A stretch of DNA of 64,000 bases, taken from Ignavibacteriales bacterium. GTDB taxonomy: Bacteria > Bacteroidota > Ignavibacteria > UBA10030 > SZUA-254. The first letter of the stretch is position 1. Each line of letters starts with the position of its first letter. The notes beneath the pieces are model-generated. The model was not told where the DNA came from. It saw only the letters and a list, made by a program, of their open reading frames with translations, and made no database searches. Location: positions 1-64,000 of the forward strand of contig JACRFD010000010.1 in the NCBI GenBank assembly GCA_016218025.1. Direction: 5' to 3'. The position numbers and the translations under genes were made by a program. Positions 1 to 8,990 of the stretch are shown here, piece after piece.

Positions 1-1
1 T

Positions 2-1312
2 TTAGCAGGATTATATTTTTATCCGAAACTATTTCCATCTAAACCTGAACGAAAAATTCTCTACTGGACCGATTCTATGATTCCCGGTGATAGAAGCGAT
101 CATCCCGGTAAATCGCCAATGGGAATGGATAGAACTCCTGTTTATGCAGACGAGTCACAACCGGAAATAGCGAACCAAAAGACATCTGCAGATGAGAGTT
201 ACTACACTTGCCCGATGCATCCCTCAGTGAGAAGTGCTCATCCCGGGGCATGCCCTGTATGCGGAATGAATTTGGTTAAACGTACCGAGCAAGTTGAGAT
301 GTCGAAAGAAGAACATCAATCGATTGGACAAGTCACGATATCGCCAACGAAACAAGTGCTGGCGAATGTTTCAACTTCGACTGCAATGAAGATGTCGTTG
401 GAAAAAGAAATCCGTGCGGTGGGTAAAATAGCTTATGCTGAACAGAACTTCAGACAAATAAGCACACGATTTCCCGGACGGATCGATAAACTTTACCTCA
501 CATACGAAGGACAGCAGGTAAAAAAAGGCGAACCTGTCGCAGAAGTTTACAGTCCGGAAGCAATATCCGCTCAGCAAGAATATTTACTTGCGAAGCAATC
601 TAAATCCGCCGATCTTCTTCAACAATCAAAAGAAAAACTTATTCTTTGGGGTTTTACAGAATCTCAAATAAATGAACTTGATGAATCTAAGAATGTTAAA
701 AATATTGTCACTCTCTTCTCCCCTATCAGCGGAACAGTGTTGAAAAAGAATGTTCAACAACAGCAATACGTTTCCGCCGGTGAAAATCTTTTTGACGTTG
801 CCGATCTGTCAACAGTTTGGATGTATGCAGACATCTACGAATATGAAATTCAGGGTGTGAAAGCCGGACAAACGGTTGAAGTGAAGAGCGATACATATCC
901 CGATAAAACATTTACGGGTAGGATAACATTCGTAAGTCCAACTGTTGACCCGTCATCAAGGGCGGTGCGTATTCGTGCAGAAATTGCCAATGGATCAGCT
1001 GAACTAAGATTAGATATGTTCGTCAATGCTGCGATTAAAACAAAGCTGCCAGAAAGCATTGTAGTTCCAATAACCGCAGTTCTCTCAACGGGAACAAGGC
1101 AAGTTGTATGGATTCAGAAAGATGCTGGTGTCTTTGAGCCAAGGTTAGTAAAAATCGGTGAGCGCTCAAATGAATACGTACAAGTTCTAGACGGAATCAA
1201 TGAAGGTGAAACAATTGTAACCTCTGGTGGTTATTTGATTGATTCAGAGAGTCAATTGGAAACGGCAACAGATTCCAAATCATCGGAACACGCAGGTATG
1301 GAAATGAAATAA
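2..1312 (+). CDS. CusB-like RND efflux periplasmic adaptor subunit (5' truncated by window edge)
   Basis: The reading frame is open back to base 2, and the residues before the first ATG (77) continue family-typical sequence (LYWTDSMIPG..., GKSPMGMD). The ATG at 77 is therefore internal, and the true start with its membrane anchor lies outside the window. The protein is the membrane-fusion subunit linking an RND pump to an outer-membrane channel. A heavy-metal-binding motif (TCPMHP...CPVCGMNL, about bases 203-283) precedes the lipoyl/barrel-sandwich and beta-barrel regions. The C-terminus is Met/His-containing (HAGMEMK). A metal-binding protein and a CusA-like pump follow on the same strand, so Cu(I)/Ag(I) export is the likely job. 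An outer-membrane CusC-like factor would be expected upstream of the window. Confidence 0.9.
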   Translation, partial: LAGLYFYPKLFPSKPERKILYWTDSMIPGDRSDHPGKSPMGMDRTPVYADESQPEIANQKTSADESYYTCPMHPSVRSAHPGACPVCGMNLVKRTEQVEMSKEEHQSIGQVTISPTKQVLANVSTSTAMKMSLEKEIRAVGKIAYAEQNFRQISTRFPGRIDKLYLTYEGQQVKKGEPVAEVYSPEAISAQQEYLLAKQSKSADLLQQSKEKLILWGFTESQINELDESKNVKNIVTLFSPISGTVLKKNVQQQQYVSAGENLFDVADLSTVWMYADIYEYEIQGVKAGQTVEVKSDTYPDKTFTGRITFVSPTVDPSSRAVRIRAEIANGSAELRLDMFVNAAIKTKLPESIVVPITAVLSTGTRQVVWIQKDAGVFEPRLVKIGERSNEYVQVLDGINEGETIVTSGGYLIDSESQLETATDSKSSEHAGMEMK

Positions 1313-1388
1313 ATAGTCAATTGCCAATGTTTAATGGCTAATTGATAATTCATAATTCACAACTCATAATTAAAAAAGGAACAACACC
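1313..1388. other. AT-rich spacer with small imperfect hairpin
   Basis: This gap between the adaptor and the next gene holds an imperfect inverted repeat (CAATTGCCA...TGGCTAATTG, about 1318-1344). A run of TAATTCATAATT-like sequence follows, then AAAAAAGGA, which is the ribosome-binding site of the next gene. There is no terminator-like T-run after the hairpin, so read-through is plausible. Confidence 0.4.
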
Positions 1389-1739
1389 ATGAAACGATTC
1401 ACATTTTATATGGCAGCATTAGTGCTTGGCATATTTCTGCTGGGAACATCGAACTATGCTCAAGAGAAAGCTCAATCGAAGAAACACGTAAAAACGCAGA
1501 AGCAAATCAATAAACAAAATATTGTTTACACCTGTCCAATGGATCCGGAAGTTAAATCCGATAAGTCGGGTAAATGTCCAAAGTGTAAAATGGATTTAGA
1601 GAAGAAGGTTGTTAAGATAGAGAAGCAAGCAAAAATTCAGAGAGATGTTTACACATGCCCGATGCATTCCGAGGTAACTTCTAATAAACCTGGAAAGTGT
1701 TCGAAGTGTGGAATGAATTTAGAGAAAATAAAAAAATAG
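1389..1739 (+). CDS. Periplasmic protein with two heavy-metal-binding (TCPM..CPKC) domains
   Basis: This 116-residue protein has an N-terminal signal peptide (about residues 1-25, ending NYAQ). Two copies of the same metal-binding motif follow: YTCPMDP...CPKCKMDL (about 47-72; Cys49, 63, 66) and YTCPMHS...CSKCGMNL (about 88-113; Cys90, 104, 107). The adaptor upstream carries the same motif near its N-terminus. The gene is preceded by AAAAAAGGA and lies between adaptor and pump genes. It is probably a periplasmic Cu/Ag buffer or chaperone feeding the RND complex. The spacing between the motifs is Lys-rich. Function is inferred from motif and context only. Confidence 0.85.
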   Translation: MKRFTFYMAALVLGIFLLGTSNYAQEKAQSKKHVKTQKQINKQNIVYTCPMDPEVKSDKSGKCPKCKMDLEKKVVKIEKQAKIQRDVYTCPMHSEVTSNKPGKCSKCGMNLEKIKK

Positions 1740-1766
1740 TATATCATTTTATCCTCCTTCCTATTC

Positions 1767-1799
1767 CCTCTCCTGTGAGGAGAGTGTTAGGGTGAGGTC
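1767..1799. repeat. Short REP-like palindrome (CTCTCC...GGAGAG, GGGTGAGGTC tail)
   Basis: The stem CTCTCC/GGAGAG is followed by a GTTAGGGTGAGGTCA tail. The same architecture and tail occur at 43087-43122, just after methylmalonyl-CoA epimerase. It sits between the metal-binding protein gene and cusA. It may modulate read-through but lacks a T-run. Confidence 0.55.
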
Positions 1800-1823
1800 A
1801 ATAATTGTTGCAATGAGGTCGTC

Positions 1824-4800
1824 ATGATCGAAAAAATAATTGAGTACTCGGCACGAAATAAATTCGTTATCATCCTAATTTACTCCATCCTAATCGTATG
1901 GGGAATCTGGTCGGTGTATAACACACCTGTTGATGCGATTCCTGATCTTTCTGATAATCAGGTTATCGTATTCACATCCTGGATGGGACGATCACCAAAG
2001 ATTATGGAGGATCAAATTACTTATCCTCTCGTGAGTAATCTTCAAGGTCTCCCAAAGGTAAAGGCGGTACGAGCGCAATCAATGTTCGGTATGTCATTTA
2101 TCTATGTCATCTTTGAAGATAATGTGGATATTTACTGGGCGCGAAGCAGGGTGCTTGAGAAACTCAATTATGCCTCCTCTTTTCTTCCGCCCGGTGTCAT
2201 TCCAACACTTGGTCCTGATGGAACAGGAGTCGGTCACGTTTACTGGTACACTGTCGAAGGAAAAGATTACGATCTTGCCGAACTTCGAGCGATTCAGGAT
2301 TGGTATATTCGTTACCAACTTAATTCCGTTCCCGGTGTTGCCGAAGTTGCGAGTGTTGGTGGCTTTGTAAAGCAATATCAAGTTGATCTCGACCCAAACA
2401 AGCTTGTAGCTTACGATGTAAACTTTAATTCGATTGTAGATGCAATCAAAAACACGAATCGTGATGTTGGTGGAAAGATTATCGAATCGAATTCTATTCA
2501 GATGTTCGTTCGTGGACAAGGTTACGTCAAATCGGTGAAAGAGATTGAAAAGATTCCGATAGGCACCGGCAAAGACGGTGTCCCGATATACATTAAAAAT
2601 GTTGGAACGGTTCAGCTTGGTAATGATATCCGACTTGGAATGATGGACAAAAACGGACAAGGTGAGGTCGTTGGCGGCATAATCGTTATGCGGTATGCTG
2701 AGAATGCCAAAGATGTAATAGAGCGTGTGAAAGAAAAGATTGTTGAGATTCAAAAAGGATTGCCAAAAGGTGTTGAGATAAAAACAGCATACGACCGCTC
2801 AGATTTAATTGAACGATCTATTAATACTTTACGAAGCGCTCTCATCGAAGAAGCGATTATTGTGAGTCTCGTTGTAATGGTTTTCATCTTCCACTTCAGA
2901 AGTGCGCTCCGAATTCTAATAGAATTGCCTGTATCAGTTCTGATGGCATTCATCCTTATGAAACAGTTTGGAATTACATCCAACATCATGAGTCTTGGGG
3001 GCTTAGCAATTGCGATTGGAGTGCTGGTAGATTCTTCGATTGTGCTTGTGGAAAATGCTTACCGCAATATCGCACACGCACAACATGAAGGCGGTATCAT
3101 CGATTACACGGAAATCTCTATCCGTTCAGCTCAACAGGTTGGCAGAGCAATATTTTTCTCGCTTGCAATCATTGTAGTTTCATTCCTTCCGGTATTTTTG
3201 TTGGAAGGGCAGGAAGGAAAGCTCTTCCACCCTCTCGCATTCACAAAAACATTTGCGCTTGCCGCATCTGCTATTATTTCCATCACGCTTGTCCCGATGC
3301 TGATGACAATGTTGATGAGGGGAAAATTTAAACCTGAAGAAAAGAATCCAATCTCACGCTTCGTAATGAAGATATATGAACCGATTCTCAAAAAGGCATT
3401 GAAGTTTAGGAAGACGACGCTTGCGCTAAACTTGCTTGCTCTTTTAATTACAATTCCGATGATTCTCAGTATCGGTTCTGAATTCATGCCGCCGCTTGAT
3501 GAAGGAAGTTTGCTCTTCATGCCGGTGACCTTGCCGAATGTTTCTATAACAGAAGCAAAAAGAATTCTTCAAGTTCAGGACAAAATCATCGCCGACTTTC
3601 CAGAAGTTGCTCAAGTTCTCGGAAAAGTTGGACGTGCAGAGACCTCTACTGATCCAGCTCCAATCAGCATGATTGAATCGATCATCCTGCTGAAACCGAA
3701 AGCGCAATGGCGAAAAGGAATAACGAAAGATGACATCATTTCGCAGCTCGATCAGAAACTGCAAATCCCGGGAGTTCGAAACGGATGGACACAACCAATT
3801 ATCAACCGCATTAACATGCTCTCAACAGGTGTACGGACAGATTTAGGCGTAAAAGTTTTCGGTGACGATCTCGATACATTAGAAAGATTAGCAATAGAGG
3901 CAGAGAGCATCTTGAAAACTGTCCCCGGTGCTGCCGATCTTTATGCTGAGAGAGTAATTGGAGGTGAATTTCTCGACATCAATGTTAAACCTGAAGCAGT
4001 TGCGCGATACGGCATTAATGTCGGAGATGTTTTAAATGTAATTGAGACTGCAATCGGTGGAGAAAATATATCGACTACAGTTGAAGGAAGACGCCGCTTC
4101 CCTATCCGCGTTCGCTTTGCAAAAGATTATCGTGATAATATCGATGCGCTAAAGCGATTGCTTGTGCCGATTCCTCGCATGGGAAGCAGTGAAATGCCAT
4201 CTTCTATAACTTCAATAGCATCTTCAAGCGGAATGAGTTCAATGAGTGGCGGAACATCAACGGCTATAGAACAAAATCCGAAATCTGATATCCGAAATCT
4301 CAAATACTCTTTTATTCCTCTCGCTCAACTTGCCGATATCAAACAATCTCCCGGTCCGCCGATGATCAACAGCGAGAATAGTCTTCTCCGCTCTATTGTG
4401 TTTCTTAATGTACGTGGAAGAGATATGGGTGGATTTGTTAACGATGCTAAAGTTGCTCTTGACAAAAATCTAAAACTTCCTCCGGGATATTATGTATCAT
4501 GGAGCGGTCAGTACGAGAATCAAATCAGAGCAAAGAAGCGATTGGAAATTGTTTTGCCTATTGTATTCTTTATAATTTTTATAATGCTTTATTTCACATT
4601 CAAGTCGGCATTGGAAGCGTCGATGGTGATGTTGTCTGTTCCGTTCGCACTTATCGGTGGAGTATATCTGATTTACTTTTTGGGATACAACTTCAGCGTT
4701 GCTGTTTGGGTTGGATTCATTGCCTTGTATGGTGTAGCTGTAGAGACTGGCGTTGTTATGGTGATTTATCTACACGAAGCGCTTAACAAATATTTGCAAA

Positions 4801-5087
4801 AAGGTTCAATCACAAATGCGGATATTACTCAGGCAACTCTTGATGGCGCTGTTCTTCGACTCCGCCCAAAACTAATGACTGTCGCGACAAACCTTATCGG
4901 CTTATTGCCGATTATGTGGAGTACCGGCACCGGTTCTGATGTTATGAAACCAATTGCCGCACCGATGATCGGCGGGATTATTACCTCGGCAATTCACGTG
5001 CTGTTTGTAACGCCTGTAATATTTTCGATGATGAAGGAAACGGCGTTGAAGCGAGGAACATTGAAGATGAGTGAGATGAAACATTAA
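1824..5087 (+). CDS. cusA: CusA/CzcA family heavy-metal RND efflux pump
   Basis: This 1,087-residue inner-membrane proton/metal antiporter is the pump of the tripartite system whose adaptor lies at 2-1312. The N-terminal transmembrane helix (MIEKIIEYSARNKF...) and the IPDLSDNQV segment are typical of heavy-metal RND pumps. The TM4 motif AIAIGVLVDSSIVLVEN resembles the Cu/Ag (CusA) type more than the CzcA DFG...DGAV type, so monovalent export is the better guess. Residues about 786-827 are a Ser/Met-rich stretch lying between the 'LVPIP' and 'FIPLAQLADI' segments, which I recall as close together in CusA-type pumps. Start at ATG 1824 after GAGGT. It is transcribed with the two upstream genes and is followed by a strong hairpin at 5096-5133. 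Confidence 0.93.
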   Translation: MIEKIIEYSARNKFVIILIYSILIVWGIWSVYNTPVDAIPDLSDNQVIVFTSWMGRSPKIMEDQITYPLVSNLQGLPKVKAVRAQSMFGMSFIYVIFEDNVDIYWARSRVLEKLNYASSFLPPGVIPTLGPDGTGVGHVYWYTVEGKDYDLAELRAIQDWYIRYQLNSVPGVAEVASVGGFVKQYQVDLDPNKLVAYDVNFNSIVDAIKNTNRDVGGKIIESNSIQMFVRGQGYVKSVKEIEKIPIGTGKDGVPIYIKNVGTVQLGNDIRLGMMDKNGQGEVVGGIIVMRYAENAKDVIERVKEKIVEIQKGLPKGVEIKTAYDRSDLIERSINTLRSALIEEAIIVSLVVMVFIFHFRSALRILIELPVSVLMAFILMKQFGITSNIMSLGGLAIAIGVLVDSSIVLVENAYRNIAHAQHEGGIIDYTEISIRSAQQVGRAIFFSLAIIVVSFLPVFLLEGQEGKLFHPLAFTKTFALAASAIISITLVPMLMTMLMRGKFKPEEKNPISRFVMKIYEPILKKALKFRKTTLALNLLALLITIPMILSIGSEFMPPLDEGSLLFMPVTLPNVSITEAKRILQVQDKIIADFPEVAQVLGKVGRAETSTDPAPISMIESIILLKPKAQWRKGITKDDIISQLDQKLQIPGVRNGWTQPIINRINMLSTGVRTDLGVKVFGDDLDTLERLAIEAESILKTVPGAADLYAERVIGGEFLDINVKPEAVARYGINVGDVLNVIETAIGGENISTTVEGRRRFPIRVRFAKDYRDNIDALKRLLVPIPRMGSSEMPSSITSIASSSGMSSMSGGTSTAIEQNPKSDIRNLKYSFIPLAQLADIKQSPGPPMINSENSLLRSIVFLNVRGRDMGGFVNDAKVALDKNLKLPPGYYVSWSGQYENQIRAKKRLEIVLPIVFFIIFIMLYFTFKSALEASMVMLSVPFALIGGVYLIYFLGYNFSVAVWVGFIALYGVAVETGVVMVIYLHEALNKYLQKGSITNADITQATLDGAVLRLRPKLMTVATNLIGLLPIMWSTGTGSDVMKPIAAPMIGGIITSAIHVLFVTPVIFSMMKETALKRGTLKMSEMKH

Positions 5088-5095
5088 TGACAGAA

Positions 5096-5133
5096 AAAAA
5101 TGGAGCCCACTTTTCAAAGTGGACTCCATTTTG
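5096..5133. terminator. Bidirectional intrinsic terminator
   Basis: The inverted repeat AAAATGGAGCCCACTTT / AAAGTGGACTCCATTTT has one mismatch and is flanked by A-runs on the left and T-runs on the right. It lies between the convergent cusA (+) and the secreted protein gene (-), so it can stop transcripts from both sides. Confidence 0.85.
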
Positions 5134-5236
5134 TCGTATTCTTTTCCTAGTATCAACGACCTTGCTTGCTAGAACCTTTTTGCCTCGAATTAATTTTCGA
5201 GGACTTTTGATAATATGTCGGTCGATCTTCCCTTTT

Positions 5237-6580
5237 TTATCTTAACAAAATAAGTTTTTTGGTTTCATTAAATGAACCAGCTTGTAGCCGGTACATGTAC
5301 ACACCGCTTGGCAACGCTTCTGCATTCCATTGTTGCGTGTACCTTCCGGCAGGTAAATCGTTTGCAAGCAGAGTCGCCAATTCTCTTCCCAGCAGATCAA
5401 ATACTTTTAATGATACAAACGACTTGGATGGAATAATAAACGAAATGCTTGTGCTTGGGTTGAATGGATTGGGATAATTCTGCATCAAAGAAAAATCATT
5501 TGGTGAATTATTAATATCCTCAACTCCTGTTGTACCCGTATAACGGCATATCTTCCCATAATCAGCGGTCAACCATCCATTCTGAGCATCAACAAAATAA
5601 ATACTAAAAATTGCATTACCGCCCAATGGATTTACAAGAGGAGTTCCTTGAGCCGTCCAGTTTGCACCAGCATCTGTTGTATGTTGAATAATGCCGTCTC
5701 CAACTTCGTTTTTAGTAGAAATCCAACCTGTATTTGCATCGAGGAAGAAGACAGTTTTACTGCGATCATTTGGATTGATCCCAGTGTTGGTAACATAGTT
5801 CCAGTTTGTACCTCCATTAGTTGTATGCAGAACCTTACCAGAATCGCCAACTATCCAGCCATTGTTTAAATCCGAAAAGTACATTGCATTGTAACCACCA
5901 GTTATATTGTCTGAAAATTGTTCTATCCATCCTGTACCTCCGTCGGTAGTGCGTAATATTTTGTATGGAGGTTCAGAGCCATTAGTACCTGATCCATAAA
6001 ATGACCAACCGTTGTTTGCATCTACAAAGAAAAAGATTCCTGCTCCTGTAAACGGATTCCAATTATTTCCGCCATCCGTGGTTCTCAAAAACTTTGCACT
6101 CTGTGTGGAAAAATTAAAAATAAGAAGCCATCCGTTATTTACATCTACAAATTGAATCTGAACAGCAAAATCACCTTCCGTAGTCGAAAGCACTTTCTTT
6201 TGCCAAGTGTTTCCTCCATCAGACGTTTGATGAATTACAACTCCGTATGAAGTGCCAAATGTTGGCCCAATAGAATTAATTTTCCAGCCGTGAGTTTGAT
6301 TAACCCAGGACATAGACAATGCAGCGTCAGAAGGACTCCAAATAGTATCATCCGGAAAAGGTGTTATCACTAACCAATTAGCTCCCGCATTAGTTGTATG
6401 AAGGAAATCTCCTCTGCTGCCTGAAATCCATCCCTCAGTGGGACTTACAAATTGAACCTTGCCAATCATTGCTGAATCGCCACTACCTAACGGGTTTATT
6501 TGTTGCACCCATTGCGCATGTAATGAACTGCTTGTTAATCCCATGATTAAAATTGTGAACAGGCAAAATAATCTTTTCAT
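5237..6580 (-). CDS. Secreted YCF48/BNR-repeat protein with type IX sorting domain
   Basis: This 447-residue protein has a signal peptide (MKRLFCLFTILIMG..., cleavage near LHA-Q). About seven repeats follow, each carrying a 'TTDGGxxW' or 'TTNGGTNW' Asp-box-like motif, characteristic of YCF48/BNR beta-propellers. The last 80 or so residues are a C-terminal sorting domain (NYPNPFNPSTSISF..., LKVFDLLGRELATLL..., SGVYMYRLQAG..., KKLILLR) that would direct export by the type IX system and surface attachment. Substrate unknown. It is a single-gene unit, convergent with cusA. The sorting domain is almost the same as that of 18794-20866. Confidence 0.88.
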   Translation of the reverse strand: MKRLFCLFTILIMGLTSSSLHAQWVQQINPLGSGDSAMIGKVQFVSPTEGWISGSRGDFLHTTNAGANWLVITPFPDDTIWSPSDAALSMSWVNQTHGWKINSIGPTFGTSYGVVIHQTSDGGNTWQKKVLSTTEGDFAVQIQFVDVNNGWLLIFNFSTQSAKFLRTTDGGNNWNPFTGAGIFFFVDANNGWSFYGSGTNGSEPPYKILRTTDGGTGWIEQFSDNITGGYNAMYFSDLNNGWIVGDSGKVLHTTNGGTNWNYVTNTGINPNDRSKTVFFLDANTGWISTKNEVGDGIIQHTTDAGANWTAQGTPLVNPLGGNAIFSIYFVDAQNGWLTADYGKICRYTGTTGVEDINNSPNDFSLMQNYPNPFNPSTSISFIIPSKSFVSLKVFDLLGRELATLLANDLPAGRYTQQWNAEALPSGVYMYRLQAGSFNETKKLILLR

Positions 6581-6753
6581 GTTTTTCCTTTTAAAATTGT
6601 TAATTTATTGTTACATAACGCACTGAGAAATTGAATATATAATTTTATTTTGGATTATTCAAGATTTGATTCCCAGTTAAACCTATCTTATATTTCGATT
6701 GTCTTAGATATTGAATATCGATTATTAATATTAAAAAATATAAGGAACGAAAG
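6581..6753. promoter_or_regulatory. Divergent intergenic region with small palindromes
   Basis: This AT-rich gap separates the divergent secreted-protein gene (-) and Spy-like gene (+), so it must hold both promoters. Small dyads such as GATATTGAATATC and TTAATATTAA occur near 6710-6735. AAGGAACGAAAG directly before ATG 6754 is the ribosome-binding site. No promoter consensus could be assigned with certainty. Confidence 0.4.
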
Positions 6754-7128
6754 ATGAAAATATACAAGTCCCTCCTACTCGTGACACTCTTTATCGGACT
6801 TACGGGTATAATGAATGCGCAGAATCAATCGCGCACTGAACATCGGGTGCAGCGGCTGAAAGAAGCGTTGAAGCTCACTGATGAACAAACTGCGAAAATT
6901 TCTGAAATCATAACACGCAACGAACAAAAAGCAACTCAGGAACAATCCTCGAAACCGTTGAATAAAAAAGCGATGATGAAGAACGAAAGAATGCGCATGA
7001 AAGCAATGGATAAAGAGATTGAACCACTGCTCACGCCTGAACAATTAAAAAAGTATGAATCGTTCAAGAAAGAGCAAATGAATAAGATGAGAAGCAGAAG
7101 TGAGGGAAGAAAATTTAAAGACGAATAA
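6754..7128 (+). CDS. Spy/CpxP-like periplasmic protein
   Basis: This 124-residue protein has a signal peptide (residues 1-22, ...GIMNAQ) and a helical, highly charged mature part. It has the LTDEQTAKI...I pattern and a second LLTPEQLKKYESF segment, which matches the LTxxQ repeats of Spy/CpxP-type periplasmic chaperones or metal-stress proteins. The very basic, Met-rich C-terminus (KKAMMKNERMRMKAMDKE) may bind metal. It is monocistronic and followed by a structured repeat. The assignment rests on a short motif and overall composition. Confidence 0.7.
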   Translation: MKIYKSLLLVTLFIGLTGIMNAQNQSRTEHRVQRLKEALKLTDEQTAKISEIITRNEQKATQEQSSKPLNKKAMMKNERMRMKAMDKEIEPLLTPEQLKKYESFKKEQMNKMRSRSEGRKFKDE

Positions 7129-7165
7129 AATTGTCATTGCAGAGATCGAAGTGACCAATAAGTTT

Positions 7166-7275
7166 GTTTTCTCGTTACATCCCGTCACGACCTTAGTCGT
7201 GACGGGACACTCGAAAACCGGCTACACATGCTGGTTCTCGAGTACGATTTCGGAGAAATCGTGTATCGAGAGAAC
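7166..7275. repeat. Cloverleaf-like dispersed repeat, copy 1
   Basis: An outer stem GTTTTCTCG (7166-7174) / CGAGAGAAC (7267-7275) encloses three inner hairpins: CCCGTCACGAC/GTCGTGACGGG (7181-7206), CGAAAACCGGC/GCTGGTTCTCG (7212-7240) and ACGATTTC/GAAATCGT (7244-7262). A second copy lies at 48586-48693, with the outer stem intact and both of the first two hairpins kept. It sits between the 3' ends of two convergent genes. There is no similarity to a tRNA sequence despite the shape. Confidence 0.8.
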
Positions 7276-7315
7276 ATTTTTGGTAATATCTACCACCTCT
7301 CTGCGATAAAATCAT

Positions 7316-8806
7316 TTATAGATTCGCAATGTTCTGCTCAAATACTCTCCTGAAGTGAAAACCATATATCGAAAGTGTAATGGCGAGCGGAAAAAGTCTG
7401 GGATGCCGTATGAGCGTCCAGATAAAAAGTTTCCAGTAATGATATCGTTCCTTCCCAATCACTCCAAGTAACAGCATCGATTTGTATAGCGCCATCAACC
7501 TGCTGAATTTAAAATTATGTATATCTAGGCGCGGCTGTTTGTAATTCTTAAGTAATTCTTTTACCCTCGCGTAATATTGCTTCGGGGAATAAATATGCTG
7601 AAGAATATTTTTGTATCCTTCAATAAGCGCCTCACGGTTCATCTTTGGTATAAAGTTCATTGAAAAATCTGTATTGTCGCCTGTAAACGATTTTAATAAT
7701 CTGCCCTCACTGTGAAGCCTCTTGTAAAGCTTTGTACCTTTCGGTGCATTCAACAATCCAACCATCGCAGTTGCAATACCGCTTTCCTGTATGAATGCAG
7801 AAAGCCGTTCGAAGATTGAAGCGGGGTCGTTATCAAACCCTACGATAAATCCGCCCTGAACTTGCAGTCCAAACTGCTGAATCTTTTTAACAGACGCTAT
7901 CATGTCGCGATTTTTATTCGTTACTTTTCCACACTCGATTAAACTATCTTCATTGGGCGATTCAATTCCAATGAACACAGCATCGAACCCGGCTTGAACC
8001 ATTAAACTCATAAGTTCTTCATCATCAGCTATGTTAATTGATGCTTCTGTATGAAATACGAATGGATGCTTTCTCTTATTCATCCACTCAATTATGGCAG
8101 GCAGAATTTCTTTTTTAACTTTTCCTTTATTGCCGATGAAATTATCATCAACGAAAAAAACAGGACCACGCCATCCCGTTGTGTAAAGACTTTCTAATTC
8201 TGCAATGGCCTGATCTTTTATTTTTGTGCGTGGTTTGTGACCGTAAAGAACTGTAATATCACAGAAATCGCAATCATATGGACAACCACGAGAATACTGT
8301 AGATTCATTGTTGCATAGTCTTTGAAATTGATTAAATCCCAGAGTGGTGTTGGTGTAGTTCCAATATCAGCCCACTCATCTGTTTCATAGATATGCTTGG
8401 CAATTCCGTTTTTTAAATCTTCTAAAAGCAATGGCAGCGTAATTTCCGCTTCGTTAAGAACAAAATAATCTACATCGGGAAAATCTTCGTGTCGTGCTGT
8501 GAAAAGCGGACCACCAGCGACAATCTTTGTTCCAAGTCTTTTACATTGTTGGATAATTGTTTTAACAGATTCACTTTGAATCGACATTGCGCTAACGAAA
8601 ACATAATCTGCCCACCGGATGTCATCATCTTCAAGATTTGCGACGTTTAAATCAACTAAACGTTTCTCCCAGTCGGTTGGAAGCATTGCGGCAACAGTTA
8701 GAAGTCCTAAAGGTGGAAGACTTGCTTTTTTAGATATGAATTTTAATGCATGCTTGAAACTCCAGAAGGTATCTGGATATCGAGGGTAAACAAAAAGAAC
8801 TTTCAT
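7316..8806 (-). CDS. B12-binding radical SAM protein (DUF4070-type)
   Basis: This protein is about 496 residues long. An N-terminal cobalamin-binding Rossmann domain (VLFVYPRYP..., VAGGPLFT) is followed by a radical SAM core with the 4Fe-4S motif RGCPYDCDFC (CxxxCxxC) and a C-terminal extension of the DUF4070 kind. It most likely performs a radical methylation or rearrangement on an unknown small molecule or lipid. The start at 8806 is chosen because AAGGAAAG lies 7 bases upstream and the sequence opens directly with the conserved MKVLFVYPRYP. An ATG 12 codons earlier (8842) has no such support. It stands alone, with no pathway genes alongside. Confidence 0.85.
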   Translation of the reverse strand: MKVLFVYPRYPDTFWSFKHALKFISKKASLPPLGLLTVAAMLPTDWEKRLVDLNVANLEDDDIRWADYVFVSAMSIQSESVKTIIQQCKRLGTKIVAGGPLFTARHEDFPDVDYFVLNEAEITLPLLLEDLKNGIAKHIYETDEWADIGTTPTPLWDLINFKDYATMNLQYSRGCPYDCDFCDITVLYGHKPRTKIKDQAIAELESLYTTGWRGPVFFVDDNFIGNKGKVKKEILPAIIEWMNKRKHPFVFHTEASINIADDEELMSLMVQAGFDAVFIGIESPNEDSLIECGKVTNKNRDMIASVKKIQQFGLQVQGGFIVGFDNDPASIFERLSAFIQESGIATAMVGLLNAPKGTKLYKRLHSEGRLLKSFTGDNTDFSMNFIPKMNREALIEGYKNILQHIYSPKQYYARVKELLKNYKQPRLDIHNFKFSRLMALYKSMLLLGVIGKERYHYWKLFIWTLIRHPRLFPLAITLSIYGFHFRRVFEQNIANL

Positions 8807-8990
8807 CGCTCGGCTTTCCTTAACATCGAATCGGTACAACATTCCACCTTAAATCATCGCAAAATCGCCGGGAGCGCAAGGCAGTTGATGCAATCACATT
8901 TGTCCGGTTGCGGCGTGACTGTGTGATTATAATGTAAAGAAGAATATTATTGGATGCAATTGATGTAGGAATAAGTTCCGTTGTTGTTAT

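Noticed and set aside
2094..2753. 219-residue open frame antisense to cusA
   Set aside because: Lies entirely inside cusA on the opposite strand, has no recognisable motif or ribosome site, and is explained as a shadow of the real gene.
7166..7275. tRNA gene suggested by the cloverleaf shape
   Set aside because: No D-loop or T-loop consensus (GGTTCRA), no CCA-type acceptor stem and the arms are too long; the second copy lacks one arm.
7100..7309. 69-residue plus-strand frame after the Spy-like gene
   Set aside because: It reads through the hairpins of the cloverleaf-like repeat and shows no protein-like composition.
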